The position numbers and the translations under genes were made by a program. Source: Hyphomonadaceae bacterium (GTDB taxonomy: Bacteria; Pseudomonadota; Alphaproteobacteria; Caulobacterales; Aquidulcibacteraceae). From it: a stretch of DNA of 56,458 nt. Positions 9,497 through 19,900 of the stretch are shown here, one piece after another. Numbering within the stretch: position 1 is the first letter of the stretch; each line of letters opens with the position of its first letter. The notes under the pieces were generated by a model. The model saw only the letters and a program-made list of their open reading frames with translations. It was not told the origin of the DNA and ran no database searches. The stretch spans positions 1-56,458 of the forward strand of contig JAKFWO010000002.1 in the NCBI GenBank assembly GCA_021731815.1, read 5' to 3'.

Positions 9497-10957
9497 ATGA
9501 TTGATTCCGACCTTGCTTCCGCCACCCGCCATGACGATCCCGATGCGGCGATCGAGGCGCTCATCCTGCTTTATGACCGTTCGGTCAATAATTTGCGCAA
9601 GGCGCTCAACGCCTTTCTCGCGGACCGGACAGCGCCCGATCCCGCCTTGCGCATGGCGCGGGCCTTTTGTTACCCCGATCTGCGCATTCGCTATGACCCG
9701 CCCGGGCCGGCACCTCGCATCAGCCGCGCTTTCGGTGTGGTGACCGAGGCGGGGCTCTATGCCTCGACCATCACGCGACCGGAATTTTTCCGTCTCTATT
9801 TGCGCGAGCAACTGGTCTTCCTCGCCCGTGATTTCGGGGTGAGCTTCGAGGTCGGCCTGTCGGATGTCGAAATTCCTTATCCCTATGTGCTGGACGGGAC
9901 GGTGGATCTCGAGGCCGGGGCGGTGTCCTCCGCCGAACTGGCCTATTTCTTTCCTTTTCCGCGCCTTGCGGTGCTTGATGATTCCGGCGACCAGATCCGC
10001 GCCGACGGCGCCCGCCCGCTCGGCCAGTTCGACGCCTTGCGCACCGATTTCTCGCTCCAGCGCATCCGGCATTACACCGGAACGCCCTTCGACCATGTCC
10101 AGCAATTCGTGCTGTTCACCAATTACCACCGTTATGTCGACGCCTTTGTGGAATGGGGTGCAGCCGAGGTCCAGGCCGGCCGAGCGGAAGGCCTGTCGTG
10201 TCCGGGCGGGATCCTTGTGCGGGCGGACACGCCCGATCCGGTCAATCTTGTCGCCAATGGCCCGTGGCGCAAGCACCAGATGCCCGGCTATCATCTGATG
10301 CGCGAGGGGCGCGAGGGGATCAGTCTTGTCAATATCGGGGTGGGGCCCTCCAATGCCAAGAACATGACCGACCATCTGGCGGTGTTGCGCCCCGATTGCT
10401 GGATCATGGTCGGCCATTGCGGCGGCCTGCGCCATTCCCAGAAGATCGGCGATTATGCGCTGGCGCATGCCTATCTGCGCGACGATCATGTGCTCGATGC
10501 TGTCCTTCCGGCCGACATGCCCATTCCGCCCATTGCCGAGGTCCAGGTAGCCCTGCAACAGGCCGCGGCCCAGGTGACAGGAGAAACCCGCGAGGCCCTG
10601 AAGGCCCGTCTGCGCACCGGAACCGTGGTCACCACCGATGACCGCAATTGGGAACTTTCCTATGCCGCCCAGGCCAAACGCCTGTCTTTGTCGCGCGCCA
10701 TCGCCATCGATATGGAAAGCGCCACCATCGCGGCCAATGGCTATCGCCACCGGGTGCCCTATGGCACCCTGCTCTGCGTATCCGACAAACCCTTGCATGG
10801 CGAGATCAAGCTGCCCGGTCAGGCCAACCGCTTTTACGAGCGCGCGATCGGCGAGCATTTGCAGATCGGCATCGTGGCGCTGGAAATCCTCCGTTCCCAG
10901 GGCCCGGCCCTGCACTCGCGCAAATTGCGCGCCTTTGACGAGCCGCCCTTCAGGTAG
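9497..10957 (+). CDS. amn: AMP nucleosidase
   Basis: Hydrolyses AMP to adenine and ribose 5-phosphate, helping to control adenylate pools. The 486-residue length matches E. coli Amn (484). Recognised blocks include the N-terminal AMP nucleosidase domain ([20 protein letters not shown]) and the C-terminal purine nucleoside phosphorylase-like domain with [12 protein letters not shown]-type sequence (here [19 protein letters not shown]), [21 protein letters not shown] and [14 protein letters not shown], the last carrying the substrate-binding ME pair. ATG 9497 has AAGGG six bases upstream; an earlier in-frame start at 9296 is inside the divergent carB control region. The 200-base gap to carB must hold both promoters, but no operator could be read. 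Confidence 0.93.
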   Translation: MIDSDLASATRHDDPDAAIEALILLYDRSVNNLRKALNAFLADRTAPDPALRMARAFCYPDLRIRYDPPGPAPRISRAFGVVTEAGLYASTITRPEFFRLYLREQLVFLARDFGVSFEVGLSDVEIPYPYVLDGTVDLEAGAVSSAELAYFFPFPRLAVLDDSGDQIRADGARPLGQFDALRTDFSLQRIRHYTGTPFDHVQQFVLFTNYHRYVDAFVEWGAAEVQAGRAEGLSCPGGILVRADTPDPVNLVANGPWRKHQMPGYHLMREGREGISLVNIGVGPSNAKNMTDHLAVLRPDCWIMVGHCGGLRHSQKIGDYALAHAYLRDDHVLDAVLPADMPIPPIAEVQVALQQAAAQVTGETREALKARLRTGTVVTTDDRNWELSYAAQAKRLSLSRAIAIDMESATIAANGYRHRVPYGTLLCVSDKPLHGEIKLPGQANRFYERAIGEHLQIGIVALEILRSQGPALHSRKLRAFDEPPFR

Positions 10958-11052
10958 GGTCCGGCATTCGGGCTTGCGCGGATGTGACGTCCCGGTAAGC
11001 TTGGCCTCCGCGCCGCCCTGAATGCGATGGGCGCGCGGGGAGGAGGCAAGCC

Positions 11053-12429
11053 ATGACCAGCGAAACCGCCAAAGCCGGAGCCACGACCTCCGCCATGGTT
11101 CCCGGGGATGAGCCCTCGGCATCGTGGCGCGGCTTCATGCTGGCGCTGCTGATCATCGTCTATGCGCTGAATTTCCTCGACCGGCAGATCATCGGAATTC
11201 TGGCCATCCCGATCCAGAAGGAAATGGGCATTTCCGATTCCCAGCTCGGGCTGATGCGCGGGGCCTCCTTCGCGATTTTCTATGCCACTTTGGGTGTGCC
11301 GATCGCCTGGCTCGCCGACCGGATGAACCGGGTGTGGATCATCACCATCGCCTTGTTTTTATGGAGCCTGATGACCGCAATCTGCGGGCTGGCGCAGAAT
11401 TTCTGGCAGATGTTCTTTGCCCGGCTGGGCGTGGGAATTGGGGAAGCGGGCGGGGTGGCACCCTCTTATTCCATCGTTTCCGATTATTACCCCAAACATC
11501 AGCGCGCACGCGCCATGGCGGTCTATTCCTTCGGGATTCCGGTTGGCTCTGCAATCGGCGTGGTGTTTGGCGGGATCATCGCCACCCTGTTCGACTGGAG
11601 GGTGGCGTTTTTCGCCGTCGGGCTGGTGGGCGTGGTGTTTGCGCCGGTATTTTTCCTGCTGATGCGCGAGCCCAAACGCGGGCGTTATGACCCGCCCCCT
11701 GCCGATGCATCGGCACCGCCCCCGCGCGCCAGCCTGTGGGAAGTATTCGGCGTGCTGGTAAAAAAGCCCTCCTTCTTCCTGATGAGTTTCGGGGCCGCGA
11801 GTTCCTCAATGCTCGGCTATGGCCTGTTTGCCTGGCTGCCGGCCTTTCTGGTGCGGTCCTATGGTGACGAATTGCCCGGGGCTTTCGCCTTTTTGCCGCG
11901 CGCCATCATTCCCGCCAATGCCGGACCCCTGCTTTATGCGTCGCTGTTTTTCGGGGTGATCACGCTGGTCGGCGGAATTCTTGGCATCTGGTTTGGCGGT
12001 GCCGCGACCGATCGCTTCGCGCGGAAATCCGTGCGCGCCCATGCACTTGTGCCGGCCATTGCGTTCATCATCGCGACCCCGCTATTGGCCCTGGGTGTGC
12101 TGACCAATAATCTGTGGCTGGCCTTCGTGATCTTCGTCTTCCAGGCGGCCCTGAGCCTCGCCTGGCTCGGACCGGTCGTTTCCGCCTTCCAGATGATGAC
12201 CCCCGTGCATATGCGCGCCACCACCACCGCGATCTTTCTGCTGATCAATAATCTGATCGGGATCGGGCTCGGGGATTTTCTGCTCGGCGTGATCTCGGAT
12301 TCCTATTCAGCACGCTTTGGCGGAGAATCCCTGCGTTATGCGCTGCTGACCGGGACGCTGGCTTATGTGCTGGCTGCGATCTTTTTCGTGCTCGCCTCCT
12401 TTCGCATCCGCAAGGACTGGCACGGATGA
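11053..12429 (+). CDS. MFS transporter of the spinster-like type
   Basis: A 458-residue MFS carrier with 12 predicted helices. The first helix contains YALNFLDRQIIGIL, the hallmark YxxNxxDRxxxxxL of the spinster-like (Spns) group common in proteobacteria, followed by GISDSQLGLMRGASFAIFY and LADRMNRVWIITIALFLWS. A strong GGAGG lies eight bases before ATG 11053. It follows the AMP nucleosidase by 95 bases on the same strand, but no functional link is evident. Members of this group move varied organic acids or lipids; the substrate here is unknown. Confidence 0.88.
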   Translation: MTSETAKAGATTSAMVPGDEPSASWRGFMLALLIIVYALNFLDRQIIGILAIPIQKEMGISDSQLGLMRGASFAIFYATLGVPIAWLADRMNRVWIITIALFLWSLMTAICGLAQNFWQMFFARLGVGIGEAGGVAPSYSIVSDYYPKHQRARAMAVYSFGIPVGSAIGVVFGGIIATLFDWRVAFFAVGLVGVVFAPVFFLLMREPKRGRYDPPPADASAPPPRASLWEVFGVLVKKPSFFLMSFGAASSSMLGYGLFAWLPAFLVRSYGDELPGAFAFLPRAIIPANAGPLLYASLFFGVITLVGGILGIWFGGAATDRFARKSVRAHALVPAIAFIIATPLLALGVLTNNLWLAFVIFVFQAALSLAWLGPVVSAFQMMTPVHMRATTTAIFLLINNLIGIGLGDFLLGVISDSYSARFGGESLRYALLTGTLAYVLAAIFFVLASFRIRKDWHG

Positions 12430-12505
12430 GGGCCCCGGCACCATCATCGTCGGTTTTCGATAAATCAGTTCACTTTTCCCCGGGGGGCGATTATATGAGC
12501 CTCTG

Positions 12506-13570
12506 ATGATTTCGCTATTCCGGCCCCGGGGAGCCTGCTTGAACAACCAGAATGAAATGCTGCGTTCCCTGCGGATCGATCGTGGGTCGGAAAATGCGGC
12601 CGCGCGCGGTGTGGGTTTGCTTGCCGTCCTCGGGATCGGACTGGTCTCGGCCGTCCTTGCCGGGGCGGGCGTGTGGTTCCTGAAGCCAGGGGCCGAACCT
12701 GGCGCGCAAGGCCGGCCGGCGACACAGACTGCCCAGGGGGCGGATGGGAATGCGGCCTCGACGCCAGCTTCGGTCGCAGCCGCTGGCGGGCTCACGGCAT
12801 CGGGCTATGTCGTCGCGCGCCGCCGCGCGACGGTGGCGGCCGAAGTGATCGGGCGCGTCATCGAGGTGCGGGTGGAAGAGGGGCAAACGGTTCGCAAGGG
12901 CGAAGTGCTGGCTCTGCTCGATGCGAGCCTCGCCCAGGCTGAATATGACGGCACGCGCGCCCGGGTTCGCTCGGCCGAAGCCGATATCACCGCCACCCGG
13001 GCCGAACTGGCTGAAGCGCGCCTGGTATTGTCGCGGGCGGAACAGCTCGTGGCTTCGAAATTCGCGAGCGAGGCGAGTGTCACCGCCGCGCGGGCGCGGG
13101 TGGATTCGCTGGCGGGCCGGGTTGCCCAGGCCGAAGCCAATCGCACCGCCTTCGAACGCGAAGCCGCGCGTGCCAGCGGCCAATTGGCGCGTTATGTCAT
13201 TCGCGCCCCGTTTTCGGGGGTGGTGGTCGACAAGGCCGCCCAGGCCGGTGAAATCATCTCGCCAAGCTCGGCGGGTGGCGGCTTCACCCGCACGGGCATC
13301 TGTTCGCTGGTGGATATGGACAGCCTCGAAATCGAGGTCGATGTCAACGAGGCCTATATCGCCCGCGTATCGCCCGGCCAGCCGGTGCAGGCGGTGCTCG
13401 ACGCCTATCCGGAACTCAAACTGCCGGCACGCGTGATCGCCGCCATCCCGACCGCCAGCCGCGACAAGGCCACCGTGCGGGTGCGGGTAGGGTTTGACAA
13501 GCTCGATCCGCGCATTCTTCCGGAAATGGCGATCAAGGTGACCTTTATCGAGGGCAATCCCCGGTCTTGA
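12506..13570 (+). CDS. ABC-export membrane-fusion (adaptor) protein, HlyD/MacA type
   Basis: Periplasmic adaptor for the ABC exporter encoded by the next three genes. It has an N-terminal membrane anchor (GLLAVLGIGLVSAVLAGAGV), the biotinyl-lipoyl-like half-motifs ASGYVVARRRATVAAEVIGR and RYVIRAPFSGVVVDKAAQAGE, a central coiled-coil hairpin rich in Ala, Glu and Arg, and a beta-barrel with LVDMDSLEIEVDVNEAYIARV. The length (354) fits the family. The start is uncertain: ATG 12506 has no good ribosome site, whereas TTG 12539, in the same frame, has GGGGAG five bases upstream and would begin directly with NNQNEMLRSL. I keep the longer frame and flag TTG 12539 as likely. Confidence 0.85.
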   Translation: MISLFRPRGACLNNQNEMLRSLRIDRGSENAAARGVGLLAVLGIGLVSAVLAGAGVWFLKPGAEPGAQGRPATQTAQGADGNAASTPASVAAAGGLTASGYVVARRRATVAAEVIGRVIEVRVEEGQTVRKGEVLALLDASLAQAEYDGTRARVRSAEADITATRAELAEARLVLSRAEQLVASKFASEASVTAARARVDSLAGRVAQAEANRTAFEREAARASGQLARYVIRAPFSGVVVDKAAQAGEIISPSSAGGGFTRTGICSLVDMDSLEIEVDVNEAYIARVSPGQPVQAVLDAYPELKLPARVIAAIPTASRDKATVRVRVGFDKLDPRILPEMAIKVTFIEGNPRS

Positions 13571-13634
13571 ATCCCCGGTCCTGAAGCCGTTATACGTCCA
13601 TTCCGTCCGCCACACGCCCATCGAAGGAAATCAC

Positions 13635-14327
13635 ATGAGCGCCGAACTCATCCGCATTGAAAATGTTTCGAAATCCTATGTGCGGGGCAAGGAAAAGATC
13701 AGTATTTTTGATCGCCTGTCCATGTCGATCAGCGAAGGCGATTTCATCGCGATCATGGGGCCTTCGGGCTCGGGCAAGACGACATTGCTCAATCTGCTGG
13801 GCGGAACCGACCAGCCAAGTTCCGGCGAGATCAGCTTCGGAGGAAAGCGGATCGACGGGCTCAATGAAGGCCAATTGGCTGCCTGGCGGGCGAGCAATGT
13901 CGGCTTCATCTTCCAGTTCTATAATCTCATGCCGGTGCTCAATGCCGCGCAGAATGTGGAATTGCCGCTGCTGCTCACCAAATTGTCAGGGGCCAAGCGC
14001 AAGGACAATGTTGCCACGGCGCTGAAAATTGTCGGCCTGTCCGACCGCGCCCGCCACAAGCCGAAGGAACTCTCCGGCGGTCAGCAACAGCGCGTGGCGA
14101 TCGCGCGGGCCATCGTGTCCGACCCCAGATTGCTGCTGTGTGACGAGCCGACCGGCGATCTCGACCGCAATACCGCCACCGAGATCCTTGGCATGCTGCA
14201 AACGCTCAACCAGGAACTTGGAAAGACCATTGTCATGGTCACGCATGATCCCGAAGCCGCCAAATTCGCCAAACGCGTGCTGCATCTCGACAAGGGCGTG
14301 TTCGTTGAATCAGGAATGGCGGCATGA
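13635..14327 (+). CDS. ABC exporter ATP-binding subunit (MacB/LolD type)
   Basis: 230-residue ATPase of the type VII (MacB/LolD) ABC family. It has Walker A GPSGSGKTT, Q-loop segment FIFQFYNLMPVLNAAQNVELP, signature LSGGQQQRVAIARAI, Walker B LLLCDEPTGDLD and the H-loop VMVTHD. The phrase FQFYNLMPVL is typical of ATPases that pair with FtsX-like permeases. The start has AAGGAAA eight bases upstream. The stop overlaps the following permease start (ATGA), indicating translational coupling. Confidence 0.93.
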   Translation: MSAELIRIENVSKSYVRGKEKISIFDRLSMSISEGDFIAIMGPSGSGKTTLLNLLGGTDQPSSGEISFGGKRIDGLNEGQLAAWRASNVGFIFQFYNLMPVLNAAQNVELPLLLTKLSGAKRKDNVATALKIVGLSDRARHKPKELSGGQQQRVAIARAIVSDPRLLLCDEPTGDLDRNTATEILGMLQTLNQELGKTIVMVTHDPEAAKFAKRVLHLDKGVFVESGMAA

Positions 14328-15490
14328 GCGATTTCACCCTCATCGTCAAAAACCTGTTCCGCAAGCCGCTGCGGACCATTTTGCTGATCATTTCGATCAT
14401 GATCGCCTTTCTGCTGTACGGTGCCTTGAACGGGTTTCTGGACAGCTTCAATCGCACCTCGGAATCGGGGGGGGCCAATGATCGGCTGATCGTATCGAAC
14501 AAGATCAATTTCACCCAGCCTTTGCCTTATTCCTATGAGAGCCGGATCCGGAATGTGGAAGGCGTGGCCGATCTCACCTGGTTCAACTGGTTCGGGGGCT
14601 ATTACAAGGAACAGCGCAACCAGATCTTTACTTTCGCGGTGGACCCGGAATCCTATTTGCGGATCTACAAGGACCTCATCGTATTGCCCGACGATCAGGC
14701 CAGGGCCTTTCTCGCCGATCGTGCCGGCATTATCGTCGGCAAATCGGTGGCGGATCGCTATGGCATCAAGGTCGGTGACCGATTGCCATTATTCTCCAAC
14801 ATCTTTCCCACCAAATCGGGCTCCAAGGCCTGGAGTTTCAATGTGCGGGGGATTTATGTCGGAGGCAAGGAATCGGACCCGACTTCCGGGGCATTTCTCC
14901 ATTGGGAATATTTCGACACGGGCAAGAGCTTTGGCGGAAGCAATATCGGGTCCCTTGCCGTGGTTCCGGCCGATCCCACCCGTTCGGCCGAGCTCGGCGA
15001 CCGGATTGACGCGCTCTTTGCCAATTCCACCGACGAGACCGATACCCAGGACGAGGCGAGCTTCAACAAGGGCTTTCTCAAGCAATTGGGCGATCTGGTA
15101 TCCATCGTGCGCGCCGTGGTCGGGGCGGCTTTCTTCGCCATTCTGATGATCGTGGGCAACACCCTGTTTATGGCGGTGCGCGAACGTACCAAAGAGATCG
15201 GGGTGATGAAGACGCTCGGCTTTCCGAGCGGTCGCATTCTCTTTCAGGTGCTCGCCGAATCCCTGTTCATCTCGCTTCTGGGTGCTGCACTCGGCCTCGG
15301 GCTCGGTTTCGTATTGCTGAACAATGTCCTCACGCCACTGGTCAAGGATAGTTTCGGTGCGGTGTCGATCTCGTTGCCCATTCTGTTGACCGGAGGGGGG
15401 CTGGCTTTGGCGCTCGGGCTGGTCACCGGGCTCATCCCTGCGATCGGGGCTTTCCGGCTGCGCATCATCGAGGCCCTCGGGCGCAAATAG
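14324..15490 (+). CDS. ABC transporter permease 1 (FtsX/MacB type)
   Basis: 388-residue permease with an N-terminal helix (ILLIISIMIAFLLYGALNGF), a large periplasmic domain of about 220 residues, and three C-terminal helices. ERTKEIGVMKTLGFPSGRIL is the coupling-helix motif of FtsX-type permeases. It overlaps the ATPase gene by four bases. With the second permease it would form a heterodimeric mechanotransmitting exporter working with the upstream adaptor. Confidence 0.9.
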   Translation: MSDFTLIVKNLFRKPLRTILLIISIMIAFLLYGALNGFLDSFNRTSESGGANDRLIVSNKINFTQPLPYSYESRIRNVEGVADLTWFNWFGGYYKEQRNQIFTFAVDPESYLRIYKDLIVLPDDQARAFLADRAGIIVGKSVADRYGIKVGDRLPLFSNIFPTKSGSKAWSFNVRGIYVGGKESDPTSGAFLHWEYFDTGKSFGGSNIGSLAVVPADPTRSAELGDRIDALFANSTDETDTQDEASFNKGFLKQLGDLVSIVRAVVGAAFFAILMIVGNTLFMAVRERTKEIGVMKTLGFPSGRILFQVLAESLFISLLGAALGLGLGFVLLNNVLTPLVKDSFGAVSISLPILLTGGGLALALGLVTGLIPAIGAFRLRIIEALGRK

Positions 15491-15542
15491 GCTCTTGATT
15501 TTCGTCGACATTCATTCCCCGCGACCGCATCGGAATCCGATC

Positions 15543-16730
15543 ATGATTTCAATTTTCTCCCAGATCCTTGCGGTCATCCGCCTGACTTTGGCGAGCATTC
15601 CGAGCCGGCTTCTGATGTCGCTGGCGACCATCATCGCGGTTGGGGTCGCGGTCGGGGTGTTTGTCGGGTTCGGGGCGCTCGCCAATGGTTTTTCCCGGAC
15701 CCTGAACGGCACGGGCTCGCGCGATGTCGCCATGGTGTTGCGCGGGGGATCGGGTGCCGAGATCAATTCGGTCCTGACGCGCGAGGCGAAAACCCTGCTC
15801 GAGGGCGCGCCCGGAATTGCGCGTGGTGCGGATGGCCGGCCGCTGATTTCGGGCGAGCTCTATGTGATTATGGACGGGCTCCGTCGCTCGACCAATTCAA
15901 AGACCAATATTCCGTTTCGTGGGATGACGGCCGAGGGCCTTGCCGTTCGCAGGGGCGTGAAGCTCACTGAGGGCCGCATGTTTACGCCCGGAGCGGGTGA
16001 AATCGTGGTCGGTGCCGCGATGATCCGCGAATTTTCCGGGTATGAATTTGGCCGCAGCGTGCGGCTGCGCGGCAGTGACTGGAAAATCGTCGGCGTGTTC
16101 GAGGCCCCCGGCACCGTGTTCGAGAGCGAGATCTGGGCGGATGCGGCCGTGGTGCAGACCCTGTTCAATCGCGGGGCCAGTGTCCAGGCCCTGCGGGTGA
16201 AGCTCGTGGACGAAAACAGTTTCGAGGCCTTCAGCAAATTCGCGAAATCTGACCCAAGGCTCGAGCTCGAGATCCTGCGCGAGGTCGATTATTATCGCCG
16301 GCAATCGCAAGGGGGCGGAAATTTCATCAGCTTTATCGGGCTGCCGCTGGGCATCGTGATGGCGATCGGCGCGCTGGCGGGAGCGCTCAACACCATGTAC
16401 AGCTCGGTTTCCACGCGCGCGAGCGAGACCGCGACCCTGCGGATCATCGGTTTTTCCGGAATTTCCGCCTTTTTCGGGGCGATGGCCGAAGCCCTGGTGC
16501 TCTCGGCCATCGGGGCGATTCTGGGCCTGACCGTCTGTTATTTCCTGTTCAACGGATTGACCACATCCACGCTTGGCGGGGGCTTCACACAGGTGGTGTT
16601 CAAGGTGCAGATGTCCTGGACGCTGGTAAGCCAGGCCTTTATCGTGGCTGGCATTATCGGGCTGGTCGGCGGTGTCCCGCCGGCGATCCGGGCCGCCCGC
16701 CAGTCGCCGCAACTGGCGCTTGGCGGTTAG
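15543..16730 (+). CDS. ABC transporter permease 2 (FtsX/MacB type)
   Basis: Second FtsX-type permease of the operon, 395 residues from ATG 15543. It has a first helix (LLMSLATIIAVGVAVGVFVGF), a periplasmic domain with an MacB-like core region (VRRGVKLTEGRMFTPGAGEIVVG), three C-terminal helices and the coupling motif RASETATLRIIGFSG. A TTG at 15495, just after the first permease, would add 16 non-hydrophobic residues; ATG 15543 is preferred because the hydrophobic segment then follows at the usual distance. Adaptor, ATPase and two permeases without an outer-membrane gene resemble DevBCA or MacAB-type exporters; cargo is unknown. Confidence 0.88.
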   Translation: MISIFSQILAVIRLTLASIPSRLLMSLATIIAVGVAVGVFVGFGALANGFSRTLNGTGSRDVAMVLRGGSGAEINSVLTREAKTLLEGAPGIARGADGRPLISGELYVIMDGLRRSTNSKTNIPFRGMTAEGLAVRRGVKLTEGRMFTPGAGEIVVGAAMIREFSGYEFGRSVRLRGSDWKIVGVFEAPGTVFESEIWADAAVVQTLFNRGASVQALRVKLVDENSFEAFSKFAKSDPRLELEILREVDYYRRQSQGGGNFISFIGLPLGIVMAIGALAGALNTMYSSVSTRASETATLRIIGFSGISAFFGAMAEALVLSAIGAILGLTVCYFLFNGLTTSTLGGGFTQVVFKVQMSWTLVSQAFIVAGIIGLVGGVPPAIRAARQSPQLALGG

Positions 16731-16936
16731 GCAGTGCGGGAGCAGCCCCGATTGCCTCGCAACCAGGAATAGTCTAGCTGCTGAGCTTTCGGCACGTGGG
16801 CCGGAGGGCGGGATCATCGCGCCCCGGTTTCCGTTATCCGAATTGGACCATCCTCGCCGCGCGAGCGGCCAAAAGCGGTGAATTACGGCATCGATGCTCT
16901 GCGAGGTCGTTTTCCCGGTTGACCGGAACCACGATC

Positions 16937-19900
16937 ATGGCTGCGCCCCGCAAATCAAAGACGGCCTCCAGAAAGAAGCGGCTCCCGGCCTTTGTGGTCG
17001 GGCTCGGCGCATCGGCGGGCGGGCTCGAGGCGCTGGAGCGGTTTTTTGACGGCACCGCCCCCGATACGGGCGGCGCTTTCGTCGTGGTCATGCATTTGTC
17101 GCGCGATTTCAAAAGCGTGCTCAGTGAATTGCTGGCGCGCCATACGGCGATGAAGGTGGTTCCGGTCACCGATGACCTGACGATCGAGTCCGATACGGTC
17201 TATGTCATCCAGCCGGGCACCGAGATCGAGGTGCTCGAGAACAAATTCCGCATGATGGCTCGCCCGATGAGCCTGACCGGGCGGGTGGCATCGATCGATG
17301 TCCTGTTCCGCTCGATTGCCGAACATTGGCGCGACAAGGGGGCCGCGGTCGTGCTTTCTGGTTCGGGTTCGGACGGGGCTTTGGGGGTCACGGCGGTCCA
17401 CGCGGCCGGCGGCTTTGCCTGCGCCCAATCGCCCGAAACCGCGAAATTTGACGCCATGCCGGTCGCGGCGATCTCCACCAATTCGATCAGTGCCGTCGAT
17501 GCGCCCGAATCGCTGGGGGCGGTGGTGGTTGAAGGCGTGCTCCTGCCGCGCGTCGTGTGGTCGCAGCGCAAGGTGAGCAGCGAGGAAGCAGCCCTTCAGC
17601 GTATCCTTGCGGCGGTGGTGGGGGCCTCCCATCTCGATGCCGCCCAATATACCCATTCCACCTTCGAGCGCCGGGTCCAGCGGCGCATGAAGGAATTGCA
17701 TCTGCATTCATTGCCCGATTACGCCCAGCGTGTGGAGACCGACCGCAATGAAGCCCGCGCCTTGTCGGAAACCCTGCTGATCGGGGTGACGGATTTTTTC
17801 CGTGACGAACAGGCCTTCACGACGATCGAACGCGCGGTCGCCCCGGAACTCATCCGCCGCGCCCATGCCGAGAATCGTCCGATCCGCATCTGGTCGGCGG
17901 GCTGCGCGAGCGGCGAGGAAGCCTATTCGCTGGCCATGGTGTTTTCGGAAGTCGCCGCCGATTTCCCGAGCCCGGTCGAAATCCAGATCTTCGCCACCGA
18001 TGTCCATCGCGGCTTCCTGGCGGAAGCCGCGCGCGGGGAATATCCGAGCGAACGCATGCAGGGCGTTTCGGAAAAGCGCCAGCGCACCTTTTTCAGCCGG
18101 ACCGCCTCAGGCGGCTGGCAGATCGATGCCCGGATCCGCAAAAGCATTGTCTTCGCGCCCCATGACGTGCTCAATGATCCGCCCTTCACGCGGCTGGATC
18201 TGGTGTCCTGCCGCAATCTGCTGATCTATTTTTCGGTAGAGGCCCATCAAAGGGTGCTTGGATCCTTTGCCTTTGGCCTGCTCGAACGGGGATTTCTGTT
18301 CCTGGGCTCGAGCGAGACGGTCGGCGCGCGGCGCGACAGCTTCGAATTCGTGGATGTGCGGCGCCGCCTGTTCCGGCGCACGCGCTCGCCCCACACCCGT
18401 CCAACCGTCGGCCGGGTGATCGAGCCGCTCGACCGCAGCATGCAGGCCAATGCGCCCCTGCCACTGCGCCGCAGCGTGCGCATGCGCGAGACCATGTTGC
18501 AGCCGGCCTATTCGGCTTTGCTCAATGAATTTGCGCCGGCCTCCCTTCTCATCTCCTCCGAGCGCGAATTGCTGCACAGTTTCGGCGATGCCCGCCAATA
18601 TTTGCGGCCGCCCGAGGGCGTGTTGCGGCTCGATGTGTGCGACATGGTCGATTCCGCGCTGAAGACGCCGCTGGCGGTCGGGGTGGATCGCGCCTTGCGC
18701 GACAAGACGGCCATGACCTTTGCCAATGTCGAGGTGAATGAATTCCCGGCGGCCAAGGCGCGCGTCAATCTCGTTGTCAAACCTTTGGTGGCCGAGAGCG
18801 GGTCGGTCTTTGCCCTCGTGATTTTCGAGGAACAGAACCAGCAGATTCGCGAAGCCGAGCCCTTGCCGGCGGCCACGCTTGATATTCTGGCCAGCGCGCG
18901 CATCGCGGAACTCGAACATGATCTCGACCGCACGCGCGAGGCGCTTCAGGCGACCATCGAGGAAATCGAAACCGCCAATGAGGAATTGCAGGCAACCAAT
19001 GAAGAGCTGATGAGTTCCAATGAGGAACTTCAATCCACCAATGAAGAACTTTCCTCGCTGAACGAGGAATTGCATTCCGTCAATTCCGAGCATTTTCGCC
19101 AGAATGACGAATTGATCCGGCTGACGCGCGATTTCGATGCGTTGCTGCATGCCACCGAGATCGGGGTGCTGTTCATCGATGAAAGCCTGAATATCCGCCG
19201 CTTCACGCGGCTGGCGGCCGAATTGTTCAATTTCGCCGATCGCGATATCGGCCGGCCATTCGCGACCTTCCGTTCGCCCTTTATCGGCTTTGACATGGAT
19301 GTGTTTCTCGAACGCGCTTTGGCCCAGCGCGAGGTGGACGAGGTCGAGGTTCAGGACGGGATCGGACGGTCCTGGCTGTTGCGCTCGGCCGTCTATCCCG
19401 ACCAGCGCGGCATCGTTTTGTCGATCATTTCCATCTCGCGGCTGCGCGACAGCAATCCGATGGAATCACGCCAGCGTCTGCTGGCCCGCGCATCGCCTTA
19501 TGCAGGCGACCCGATCCTCATCGTGGCCCCCGAAACCGGCAAGGTGGAATATGCCAATAGTGCCGCGCGCAGCCGGCTCGGGCTCAACCGGATTGATGAA
19601 ACGGCGGCGAGTGTGCTGGCCTCGCGGCTCACGCCGGAATGGGGCGATCTCGCCTGGATCAGCTGGCTGTCGACCATCGCGCCCGGCACCGAACATGTCC
19701 GCGACCAGGTGCCGGTTTTCGGGCGCGACGGGGCCATTCAGCCGGCCGCCTTGCGTGCGACGATCGTGGTCGATGACGATGGCCGCCACGCCGTGATCCG
19801 CGTCGTTGACAGTATGGACAGCGCCAAGATCGTGCGCGAATTGCAGGAGCGCTCGCGCCGCTTTGCCACCTCGAACCGGGAACTCGAACAATTTGCCAGC

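Noticed and set aside
9485-11122. 545-codon minus-strand frame opposite AMP nucleosidase
   Set aside because: Shadow of amn. The amn frame has family motifs, a ribosome site and the expected length; the opposite frame has none.
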